NCBI GenBank assembly: GCA_032718475.1
Contig: JAUCBJ010003811.1
Span: 1-38,588 of the forward strand
Origin: Nemertoderma westbladi
Taxonomy: Eukaryota > Xenacoelomorpha > Nemertodermatida > Nemertodermatidae
DNA length: 38,588 nucleotides
Direction: 5' to 3'
Under the pieces are notes generated by a model. That model was not told where the DNA came from and ran no database searches. It worked only from the letters and a program-made list of their open reading frames with translations. Positions 25,345-35,246 of the stretch are shown piece after piece (within the stretch, counting starts at the first letter, position 1; each line of letters opens with the position of its first letter). Both the position numbers and the translations under genes were made by a program.

Positions 25345-28300
25345 CACAATCCACTCACCTCCATCAATGTCCTCTATATCTATGAACCCACAACCCAATC
25401 ACCTCCATCAATGTCCTCTATATCTATGAACCCACTCACCCCATCAATGTCCTCTATATCTATGAACCCACTCACCCCATCAATGTCCTCTATATCTATG
25501 AACCCACTCACCACATCAATGTCCTCTATATCTATGAACCCACTCACCTCCATCAATGTCCTCTATATCTATGAACCCACAACCCAATCACCTCCATCAA
25601 TGTCCTCTATATCTATGAACCCACTCACCGAATCAATGTCCTCTATATCTATGAACCCACTCACCTCCATCAATGTCCTCTATATCTATGAACCCACAAC
25701 CCAATCACCTCCATCAATGTCCTCTATATCTATGAACCCACTCACCCCATCAATGTCCTCTATATCTATGAACCCACTCACCTCCATCAATGTCCTCTAT
25801 ATCTATGAACCCACAACCCAATCACCTCCATCAATGTCCTCTATATCTATGAACCCACTCACCCCATCAATGTTCTCTATATCTATGAACCCACTCACCA
25901 CATTAATGTCCTCTATATCTCTGAACCCACTCACCCCATCAATGTCCTCTGTATCTATGAACCCACTCACCTCCATCAATGTCCTCTATATCTACGAACC
26001 CACTCACCACATCAATGTCCTCTATATCTATGAACCCACTCACCCCCATCAATGTCCTCTATATCTATGAACCCACTCACCCCATCAATGTCCTCTATAT
26101 CTACAAACCCACTCACCCCCATCAATGTCCCCTATATCTATGAACCCACTCACCCCCATCAATGTCCTATATATCTATGAACCCACTCACCTCCATCAAT
26201 GTCCTCTATATCTATGAACCCACTCACCCCATCAATGTCCTCTATATCTATGAACCCACTCACCACATTAATGTCCTCTATATCTATGAACCCACTCACC
26301 CCATCAATGTTCTTTATATCTATGAACCCACTCACCCCCATTAATGTCCTCTATATCTATGAACCCACAACCCACTCACCTCCATCAATGTCCTATATAT
26401 CTATGAACCCACTCACCACATTAATGTCCTCTATATCTATGAACCCACTCACCCCATCAATGTTCTCTATATCTATGAACCCACTCACCCCCATTAATGT
26501 CCTCTATATCTATGAACCCACAACCCACTCACCTCCATCAATGTCCTATATATCTATGAACCCACGCACCACATTAAAGTCCTCTATATCTATGAACCCA
26601 CAACCCACTCACCTCCATCAATGTCCTCTATATCTATGAACCCACTCACCCCATCAATGTCCTCTATATCTATGAACCCACTCACCACATTAATGTCCTC
26701 TATATCTATGAACCCACAACCCACTCACCTCCATCAATGTCCTATATATCTATGAACCCACGCACCACATTAATGTCCTCTATATCTATGAACCCACAAC
26801 CCACTCACCTCCATCAATGTCCTCTATATCTATGAACCCACTCACCCCATCAATGTCCTCTATATCTATGAACCCACTCACCACATTAATGTCCTCTATA
26901 TCTATGAACCCACTCACCCCCATCAATGTCCTATATATCTATGAACCCACTCACCACATTAATGTCCTCTATATCTATGAACCCACAACCCACTCACCTC
27001 CATCAATGTCCTCTATATCTATGAACCCACTCACCCCATCAATGTCCTCTATATCTATGAACCCACGCACCACATTAATGTCCTCTATATCTATGAACCC
27101 ACAACCCACTCACCTCCATCAATGTCCTCTATATCTATGAACCCACTCACCCCATCAATGTCCTCTATATCTATGAACCCACGCACCACATTAATGTCCT
27201 CTATATCTATGAACCCACAACCCACTCACCTCCATCAATGTCCTCTATATCTATGAACCCACTCACCCCATCAATGTCCTCTATATCTATGAACCCACGC
27301 ACCACATTAATGTCCTCTATATCTATGAACCCACAACCCACTCACCTCCATCAATGTCCTCTATATCTATGAACCCACTCACCCCCATCAATGTCCTATA
27401 TATCTATGAACCCACGCACCACATTAATGTCCTCTATATCTATGAACCCACAACCCACTCACCTCCATCAATGTCCTCTATATCTATAAACCCACTCACC
27501 CCATCAATGTCCTCTATATCTATGAACCCACTCACCCCATCAATGTCCTCTATATCTATGAACCCACTCACCACATCAATGTCCTCTATATCTATGAACC
27601 CACTCACCCCCATCAATGTCCTCTATATCTATGAACCCACTCACCCCATCAATGTCCTCTATATCTATGAACCCACTCACCACATCAATGTCCTCTATAT
27701 CTATGAACCCACTCACCTCCATCAATGTCCTATATATCTATGAACCCACTCACCACATTAATGTCCTCTATATCTATGAACCCACAACCCACTCACCCCA
27801 TCAATGTCCTCTATATCTATGAACCCACACACCCCCATCAATGTCCTCTATATCTATGAACCCACACACCCCCATCAATGTCCTCTATATCTATGAACCC
27901 ACTCACCTCCATCAATGTCCTATATATCTATGAACCCACTCACCACATTAATGTCCTCTATATCTATGAACCCACAACCCACTCACCTCCATCAATGTCC
28001 TATATATCTATGAACCCACTCACCCCCATCAATGTCCTCTATATCTATGAACCCACTCACCCCCATCAATGTCCTCTATATCTATGAACCCGCTCACCCC
28101 CATCAATGTCCTCTATATCTATGAACCCACTCACCCCCATCAATGTCCTCTATATCTATGAACCCACAATCCACTCACCTCCATCAATGTCCTCTATATC
28201 TATGAACCCACTCACCCCCATCAATGTCCTCTATATCTATGAACCCACTCACCCCCATCAATGTCCTCTATATCTATGAACCCACAATCCACTCACCTCC

Positions 28301-29150
28301 ATCAATGTCCTCTATATCTATGAACCCACTCACCCCATCAATGTCCTCTATATCTATGAACCCACTCACCACATCAATGTCCTCTATATCTCTGAACCCA
28401 CAACCCACTCACCTCCATCAATGTCCTCTATATCTATGAACCCACTCACCCCCATCAATGTCCTCTATATCTATGAACCCACTCACCCCCATCAATGTCC
28501 TCTATATCTATGAACCCACAATCCACTCACCTCCATCAATGTCCTCTATATCTATGAACCCACTCACCCCATCAATGTCCTCTATATCTATGAACCCACT
28601 CACCACATCAATGTCCTCTATATCTCTGAACCCACAACCCACTCACCCCCATCAATGTCCTCTATATCTATGAACCCACTCACCCCATCAATGTCCTCTA
28701 TATCTACAAACCCACTCACCCCCATCAATGTCCCCTATATCTATGAACCCACTCACCTCCATCAATGTCCTCTGCATCTATGAACCCACTCACCCCCATC
28801 AATGTCCTCTATATCTATGAACCCACTCACCACATCAATGTCCTCTATATCTATGAACCCACTCACCCCCATCAATGTCCTCTATATCTATGAACCCACT
28901 CACCCCCATCAATGTCCTCTATATCTATTATCCCACTCACCCCATCAATGTTCTCTATATCTATGAACCCACTCACCACATCAATGTCCTCTATATCTCT
29001 GAACCCACAACCCACTCACCTCCATCAATGTCCTCTATATCTACGAACCCACTCACCCCCATCAATGTCCTCTATATCTATGAACCCACTCACCCCCATC
29101 AATGTCCTCTATATCTATGAACCCACTCACCCCCATCAATGTCCTCTATA
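25345..29150 (+). repeat. ~3.6-kb higher-order unit, third partial copy
   Basis: This block repeats the variant order of about 21826-25340 at offsets of 3515-3779 bp. The steps in offset come from identifiable local gains and losses: a 37-bp loss near 26575 changes the offset from 3661 to 3624, and a 234-bp tandem gain at 28224/28458 changes it from 3545 to 3779. Confidence 0.8.
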
Positions 29151-29828
29151 TATATGAACCCACTCACCCCATCAATGTCCTCTATATCTCTGAACCCACA
29201 ATCCACTCACCTCCATCAATGCCCTCTATATCTATGAACCCACTCACCCAATCAATGTCCTCTATATCTATGAACCCACTCACCTCCATTAATGTCCTCT
29301 ATATCTATGAACCCACTCACCCCCATCAATGTCCTCTATATCTATGAACCCACTCACCCCCATCAATGTCCTCTATATCTATGAACCCACAACCCACTCA
29401 CCTCCACCAATGTCCTCTATATCTATGAACCCACTCACCCCCCATCAATGTCCTCTGTATCTATGAACCCACTCACCCCATCAATGTCCTCTGTATCTAT
29501 GAACCCACTCACCCCCATCAGTGTCCTCTGTATCTATGAACCCACTCACCCCCATCAATGTCCTCTATATCTATGAACCCACAACCCACTCACCTCCATC
29601 AATGTCCTCTATATCTATGCACCCACTCACCCCATCAATGTCCTCTATATCTATGAACCCACTCACCACATTAATGTCCTCCATATCTATGAACCCACTC
29701 ACCCCCATCAATGTCCTCTATATCTATGCACCCACAACCCACTCACCTCCATCAATGTCCTCTATATCTATGAACCCACTCACCCCATCAATGTCCTCTA
29801 TATCTATGAACCCACTCACCTCCATCAA

Positions 29829-30108
29829 TGTCCTCTGTACCTTATGAACCCACTCACTCTCATCAATGCCCTCTATATCTATGAACCCACTCACCCCTAT
29901 CAATGTCCTCTATATCTATGAACCCACTCACCTCCATCAATGTCCTCTGTACCTTATGAACCCACTCACTCTCATCAATGCCCTCTATATCTATGAACCC
30001 ACTCACCCCCATCAATGTCCTCTATATCTATGAACCCACTCACCCCCATCAATGTCCTCTATATCTATGAACCCACTCACCCCCATCAATGTCCTCTGTA
30101 TCTACGAA
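29829..30108 (+). repeat. Degenerate distal edge of the minisatellite
   Basis: Monomers here carry changes rare elsewhere (CTCTGTACCTTATGAAC, CACTCTCATCAATGCC, CACCCCTATC), and one three-monomer segment is itself repeated at 112 bp. The array then ends at TCTACGAATCTG. Confidence 0.75.
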
Positions 30109-30386
30109 TCTGATATCTGAGATGGTGTATTCATAGTGGGCCATTTTACTTGTGTGAGGCAGATTTAGTGTTTTTTTTACCGCAGCCAAAACCAGCTGAT
30201 ACTATGAACTATATTCTATTATTATTTATCCCTGTTTGTACATATTAGAGTTTTAATTTTATTTTCCTGATCTTGGGCGGATCAGATATTTTACAATGTG
30301 ATAATTAATAACGTAATTAATTATCGTTTAATCGCAAAACATTTATTAATCCCACCACGGTTAACTGCGGTCACCAGATTGAGACA
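30109..30386. other. Unique AT-rich spacer after the array
   Basis: No gene or repeat is recognised between the end of the minisatellite and the next inverted-repeat element. Confidence 0.5.
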
Positions 30387-30612
30387 GGGGGGTGGGGGGG
30401 GGGGGGGGGGGGGGAATTTCGACGCGAATCCCATCTCAGCTAGTCTCAATTTTAAATTCTCAATTTAGGGAAAGGAGCAGGTTACAGTGGCACGTTATTC
30501 TAATCAAAACAATAAACTAAAGTTAATAGAACAGGTTACAGTTTTATTTTTAGGAGTAATCAGCTGTTATTTGCGTCGATTTTCCCCTGGAGAAGGAAGA
30601 ATATTTATTGCG
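30387..30612 (-). mobile_element. MITE-like inverted-repeat element, copy 2
   Basis: This is the reverse complement of the element at 1070-1320. It starts with G6-T-G21 (30387-30414), continues with GGGGAATTTCGACGCGAA, and ends with TTTGCGTCGATTTTCCCC (30570-30587) followed by a match to the outer CGCAATAAATATTC lead. The interior matches copy 1 closely, including the AAGGAGCAGGTTACAGT and ACAGGTTACAGTTTTATTTT blocks. The open frame at 30487-30693 is a by-product of the element and not a gene. Confidence 0.75.
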
Positions 30613-30878
30613 CCGAAAGTCCCGCCCATATCTGTGCAGATTACATCGATTAGTTTTTATATAAGAGACAGGAATATCGAAAAACTCAAATAACTTGTAA
30701 CAAATTAAACATTATTGTATTATATCTACATAATATTGTATCATACAGACATACTGTATGATTAAAGGGTAGACCTAGTTAGTACAGGTGCGGGGTAAAA
30801 AAAGAGAGTCAAGTTCCTTCCAAATTTATAAAATATTAAAGCCAATAAATTAGCACTTTGGTGGATCGAAACGTTTTG
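30613..30878. other. NAA50 3' flank
   Basis: AT-rich, presumably holding the NAA50 3' UTR. I found no canonical AATAAA on the minus strand close to the stop codon. Confidence 0.4.
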
Positions 30879-31664
30879 CTAATCAGTTGATTCAACGCAG
30901 TTATCGGTCAGAGTCTGTTCACTGATGTTCGATTTATCTAAACCATTCTCTACCGGAGTAACGGGTGCTTCTGCCACGTTATCGGCATTCCCATTCTCCA
31001 CTCCACCCTCTTTGCCCCCCTCTATCCCGTTCTCCACCCCACCCCCCCTATCGACATCTACCCCGTTCTCCACCCTGTTAGGCCACGACAACGGTTTGGG
31101 CGGGGTCCCTCGCAACGTTTTCTGTAGAACATAAGCATCCGGTGGCTCAATCCTCTTGTAATAGTTCTCGCGGACATCGATTATCTCGAACCCGAACCGC
31201 CTATAGAATTCGATCGCGCTATCGTTGCTTATCTGCACGTGGAGGTAAACGCCGTCCATCTTCCCGTCTGTCTCACACAAACTCAACACGTGATCAACCA
31301 TCACCTTACCGATTCCCATATTACGGTAAGCCGCCAGACACCCCAGAGTCATTATGTAGAGACGACGTTGGTTGTTGGAGGTGTCGATTCGACAGCAAAC
31401 AGCGCCGACTGCAATGTCGTTAAAGTAGGCGAGTTTGGCGAGGTCTCCAACATGCAGAACGTCGATGTAGAACTTCTCGTTATAGGCCACCGGGAATACC
31501 ACCTGGTTGAGTCGTTTCAGTTGCTGCAGATTGTGTTGGGTTATAGTTCCCAGGTCTATACGGCCACCGTAACGCCCCGGGGTGGAGCATGTCGATGTTG
31601 GGTTCGTCTTCGGGAATGAAGTCACGCTGGGGAATAATACGGATACGTCCTTGTCTTTACCCAT
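30879..31664 (-). CDS. NAA50: N-alpha-acetyltransferase 50 (NatE catalytic subunit)
   Basis: A GNAT-fold enzyme that acetylates protein N termini, usually in a complex with NAA15/NAA10 at the ribosome, with a known role in sister-chromatid cohesion. The single exon codes for 261 residues (human about 169). The catalytic core is about residues 35-190: FPVAYNEKFY (57-66, substrate pocket), KLAYFNDIAVGAVCCR (77-92), RLYIMTLG with Tyr103 (human Tyr73), RNMGIG (114-119, acetyl-CoA loop), YLHVQISN with His142 (human His112), EFYRRFGFE (152-160) and NYYKRIEPPDAYVLQK (167-182). All key residues are present. An in-frame TAG five codons before the ATG supports the start. Extras are a ~30-residue N-terminal extension and a ~70-residue tail with four VENG repeats (198, 210, 222, 238). 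It has no introns, so it may be a retrocopy or an intron-loss gene. Confidence 0.95.
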   Translation of the reverse strand: MGKDKDVSVLFPSVTSFPKTNPTSTCSTPGRYGGRIDLGTITQHNLQQLKRLNQVVFPVAYNEKFYIDVLHVGDLAKLAYFNDIAVGAVCCRIDTSNNQRRLYIMTLGCLAAYRNMGIGKVMVDHVLSLCETDGKMDGVYLHVQISNDSAIEFYRRFGFEIIDVRENYYKRIEPPDAYVLQKTLRGTPPKPLSWPNRVENGVDVDRGGGVENGIEGGKEGGVENGNADNVAEAPVTPVENGLDKSNISEQTLTDNCVESTD

Positions 31665-32263
31665 AACTGCATAACCCTACAGCTAACCAGTAGGCTAATT
31701 AAATTACCGTATTTATTTATAATCTGACACCTATCTGCCTATCTCAGTATCTGATACTGATATTACTGTATTAATACAGTAATCTGGTAATATGTACAGA
31801 TGTAGGCCTACCTGGCTGCCTGGTGCCTGGTACCAGTACCGGTAATATTACCGGATCGGTATAATGCTACAGTCGTACACAGGTACAGTTACCAGTTACA
31901 GTCAACAGTCGACTGTATTTCTGTATTTAGACATTACTGCATTAGCATTACAGCATTACAGCATTACCGCTCTTCTGTAGTACTGTACAGTAGTAAACCT
32001 AGTACTGCTCTACCGGTAACCGGTACAGCATTACAAATAAAGTTTATCTGATTACAGGATTAGCAGACGTTCTGACTTCCGACCAGGACTTCAGGCTGTC
32101 AGGACTCGCATATTCGCTAGATCTATAGATATTACAGGACGCGAACTTCATAGACACGGAATTAGATCCGGGGTGTACTATAATAGTGGTTCGACCTTAG
32201 ATCCTAGACGCGAACTTAGATCGGGTGCGAACTTAGATTTTTATATTATCGTTCATTCGATTT
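31665..32263. promoter_or_regulatory. Palindrome-rich NAA50 upstream region
   Basis: No gene is seen. The stretch is dense in short perfect palindromes: a 22-nt one at 31762-31783, CCGGTAATATTACCGG (31839-31854) and TACTGTACAGTA (31981-31992), plus many CAGTA, TACAG and ACCGGT words. Further out, GCGAACTTAGAT is repeated near 32210-32240. It probably contains the NAA50 promoter by position, but no specific factor site can be named. Confidence 0.4.
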
Positions 32264-32325
32264 AAAAAAAATGTAAGCGCGAAACACCGCATTTTTTATT
32301 CATTTTCAATTGAGCGAAATTCAAC
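32264..32325 (+). repeat. Dispersed ~60-bp repeat, copy 2
   Basis: Imperfect second copy of 617-676, in the same orientation. Confidence 0.45.
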
Positions 32326-32819
32326 ATCTATCCAAGTGGTTGAGTATTACACTAGTTGGTAAGCTTTTACACGGCTGCCGTTGATAAATCACACCCGTCT
32401 GCCCGTGGGTCATTTTACCTATAAATAAAGCAACAAAAGCAAACAAAAATGGCATAGCCACGCCTCAGGCCATGTGGAGAAAAAAAATAAAAACATATTG
32501 TGGCAGCCATGTGCCACGTGAAAGATTATTAACTGTTTACTCAAAGACTTATAATCTACATCGAGTAGCACTTTATAAGATTATGGTGAGGGGCTACAAG
32601 CGTTCTAAAAATATGTCTGCGGTGAAATTGCACCTACACCGCGTTATTCTTCAACTTTATAGGGTACCGATGGATAGCTGGCCGGACGTGCAAGAATTCC
32701 AAATGTAACAACATTTTAATTTGGTTGGGAAATAGCTGTGATATTATAGCTTTCAAAAGTTGCATGGTTTTGCACCTGCATGAGGCTATTTCATTATACA
32801 GTATTTAATAACCCTACAC
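32326..32819. other. Unassigned stretch
   Basis: A 78-codon open frame (32472-32708) is basic and His-rich but has no recognisable domain. I do not call it a gene. It might be an uncharacterised upstream part of the LINE fragment that follows. Confidence 0.35.
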
Positions 32820-33674
32820 CATATTCTGGAACATTTGCTGATGACTTAGGAGTACTCTCAGAATCACTATAGAGGGAGCCCAACTGCCCAACGGCTCCTC
32901 AGCTCATTTAGAACATGCTGCTTCTAGTGTTGGTCTTTTTATTAACTCCAGAAAAACCAAAATTTTGACAGTTAACTTTGAAAGTTCTCAGCAAGTCACT
33001 GATCCGATGAGCATAAGCTCAAAGGGTGGTATGCTTGAGCATGTGGACGACTTCTGTTACCTGGGATGATGGATCCGGAAGTCAGGTGAGGACCTTCGAA
33101 TACGTAAGGGGAAAGGCATGGGCAGCCTTGAATATGCTTTCCAGGATTTGGAAGTCACCGAGAATTAATCGGAAACTTAAGGTCCGACTATTTGGAGCAG
33201 CAGTAGTTCCAGTACTCCTCCATGGGAGTCCATGCTAGGCTCTAACTGCTGAGGACACCAAATCTCTGGATGGCACATTCACAAGAATGCTACGCCGGGT
33301 TAATTGTATCAAGTACAAATGCACACATCTTCAACCAGACACTATATAACATTGGAGGTGTCTCATTGGTTCCCCCAAGCTTTGACACTAGAACAAAATC
33401 GCCTCCGCTTTGCAGGACATTGCTTTCGCCGTGAGGACCAGCCAGTGCATAATCTTGTACTTTGGCAGCTTCATGGAGTGAATAAGCATGGTGGACAGAC
33501 CATGACTTTCTTGAGACGCATCTTAAAGGACACTGGCCTTGAAGATGCGGATGATTTAGCAAATGTCATGGGTGATAGGGAGTTGTGGCGGCGCAATTTA
33601 GTCGACAAGCCGACACAGCATTCTTAAAAATGCAGCTGCAATGCAGCATGCCGATCCTAGTAGTAGTAGTAGTA
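32820..33674 (+). pseudogene. Broken LINE 3' end (RT catalytic box to tail)
   Basis: The peptide trail starts at the polymerase catalytic box PYSGTFADDLGVLSES (FADD at 32834-32845), continues as GMLEHVDDFCYLG, then KAWAALNMLSRIWKS, NRKLKVRLFGAAVVPVLL, then LDGTFTRMLRRVN, LRFAGHCFRREDQPVHNLVLW and DTGLEDADDLANVMGDRELWRRNLV, ending at TAA near 33627. The order and motifs match the C-terminal half of non-LTR retrotransposon polyproteins. Stops interrupt it (after SESL, after CYLG and after GSPC) and the frame shifts before LEQNRLRFAGH. A (TAG)n tail at 33658-33674 fits the microsatellite-like 3' ends of such elements. It is a dead, 5'-truncated copy. Confidence 0.85.
33658..33674 (+). repeat. 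(TAG)n tail of the LINE
   Basis: Five to six TAG units lie about 30 bp after the LINE stop codon, consistent with the 3' terminal repeat of the element. Confidence 0.7.
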
Positions 33675-34684
33675 ATTAATATATGATTAGCTATAGTATG
33701 AGTATGATTAAACAGGTATTGCATTGTTGCTCAGATAGTGTATTGGATAATCAAAATGTTCAGAATATTATATAAATTTAATTAAAAATATTAATTATTA
33801 TTAAATATTATTAAAAATATATTTTAATAAATTAAATTTATGTATATTTGTTAAATAGAATAAAATAGCCTTGTGGTTATAGCCTTTTGAACCCTCAATA
33901 GCCTTTTGAACCCTCATATCCCAGTTATTTTACGTCGAAATTCCGTTTGTGTTATACAGTATATTTGGAATCCTTGCATATCCAGCTTTCCATCAGTACT
34001 TATTGTTTATGAACAGTTTTCCACACAGAGCATGCACATAACTAGTATAAATAAAATATACAGTATTATATATGGACATATCATGTAAATATAGTGTATC
34101 TACTGTATATATTAATTATTTTGAATAAAACATACTCTGTGTAGATGGTGACTGGACGGGCAAGCATATTACTCCAGTCACCATTTACCCAATTACAAAA
34201 TATTAAGTATATTATAATGAAAATGCACTATATAGTTAAACACCAAACAAACATTCGCCTATAAAATCGAATTATTACACGACTAATTATTAATTTTAAA
34301 TTACGTACGTGATTTAAATGGATGCATCCTACTTATAGTATGGTACAGTTTACAACAATATTATACCTACAATATGTAATAATGTAATGCATGCAAAAAT
34401 GAAATACTACTATAGATACCTAAAATACTGATTAAAAAGAAAAGCTCAATATCATAAATACATTATAAGCATATTTAATTAAAGCTATTTAAGTAATAAT
34501 GCCAACTACCTATAGGCCGTTCAACCAAGTCGAGTATAAACAAATCACTATAAAGTTGAAGTGTAACTAGTGCAATATCGACTGAGACACCTTTTTCAAA
34601 CCGCTGTAGCTAATGAATGAATAAAAAGCGACGCCTATATGATTATCTACAGCATGTGATGAACGGTATGCAGAAGTCAGTAAA
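33675..34684. other. AT-rich intergenic DNA
   Basis: No gene is seen. Runs of ATTAATTATTA-type sequence occur, and a hairpin at 34141-34188 is the only clear structure. Confidence 0.5.
34141..34188. repeat. Short perfect hairpin
   Basis: ATGGTGACTGGA (34145-34156) and TCCAGTCACCAT (34173-34184) form a 12-bp perfect stem with a 16-nt loop. The pairing extends to 16 bp with one mismatch. Confidence 0.7.
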
Positions 34685-35070
34685 ATGAAAGAAAGTAGTG
34701 GTGTTTATGGCCTATACTGTGTCATATGGACAGGGACAGGAAGCTTACTGGACCCCCGAGTAGTGTCTACATCATTGTCCAGAATAGGGTGTTTCCCTTC
34801 ACTTCTATGGGGCTTTCTATTATTCCTACCTGTCCCAAATACGTTGTGTAATGATTTCCAACCTGTCCAATATAGGGGCATCCAATCAAATCATCATATG
34901 AGCCAACTCCTCGTCATCGGACCAATACCAACATTCCTAAGTTAGGCATCTCCCTTATTGGCTATATAATGTAAAGGTTAATGGAAAATTCCACTGATAT
35001 ATAATCCAAGTGTCAGCTACGAATCCCGGGCTCATTATAACAACCTATACTGGACAGAGCAACGTATTTG
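34685..35070. repeat. Degenerate outlying satellite-like units, both orientations
   Basis: TGTCCAGAATAGGGTGTTT (near 34777), TGTCCCAAATACGTTGTGTA (near 34832) and TGTCCAATATAGGGGCAT (near 34864) resemble the 20-bp subunit of the satellite beginning at 35445. The reverse complement ACGTATTTGGGACA appears near 35063. An open frame over this region (34685-34945) is not believed to code. Confidence 0.5.
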
Positions 35071-35246
35071 GGACAAGAGCTGGTTGAGGTATATGTACAG
35101 TGGAAATTCCCATTCTAAATAATTGCATTTGGAATACATCTTCCCTAGTTATGGTTAAAGATATACTGTGGGTGCCTTGCAAATGGCCTGTAAGACTGTG
35201 ATGCATTATAGGCTATAGTGTCACCATAGTCACGTTATTTCATTTC

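Larger units (their letters stand above)
7275..30108 (+). repeat. Giant 36/37/44-bp minisatellite (~22.8 kb, ~600 units)
   Basis: The monomer core is ATCAATGTCCTCTATATC followed by TATGAACCCACTCAC and a short variable C-rich join. Three length classes occur. The 37-bp class has ACCCCCATC, ACCTCCATC or ACCACCATC. The 36-bp class has one base fewer at that join (ACCCCATC, ACCACATC). The 44-bp class has an extra 7-bp AACCCAC copy (ACCCACAACCCACTCAC). Rarer variants include ATTAATG, GTCATC, ATCTCTGAAC and CCACGCACC. No unrelated sequence interrupts it. It is non-coding, because 37- and 44-bp steps shift frame and one frame always meets TGA within CTATGA. It lies between the convergent 3' ends of GALT and NAA50. 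Confidence 0.97.

Noticed and set aside
7275-30108. Many overlapping open frames of 60-220 codons in the array, as a repetitive protein gene
   Set aside because: They are frame-shifted readings of 36/37/44-bp units, begin at ATG in every unit and end whenever the third frame is reached. The unit length is not a multiple of three, so no long protein is maintained.
7275-30108. CRISPR-like array
   Set aside because: The units are directly contiguous with no unique spacers, there are no cas genes, and the genomic context is eukaryotic.
30487-30693. 68-codon plus-strand frame
   Set aside because: It lies mostly inside the inverted-repeat element and matches its non-coding copy at 1123-1313.
30925-31619. 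Plus-strand open frames opposite NAA50
   Set aside because: They are shadows of the conserved minus-strand gene and have no recognisable domain.
32472-32708. 78-codon plus-strand frame as a gene
   Set aside because: No domain is recognised, the context is repeat-rich, and there is no start, splice or polyadenylation evidence.
33290-33562. Minus-strand 90-codon frame
   Set aside because: It is antisense to the LINE reverse transcriptase tail, which has clear motif support on the plus strand.
34685-34945. 86-codon plus-strand frame
   Set aside because: It overlaps degenerate satellite subunits and shows no coding motif.
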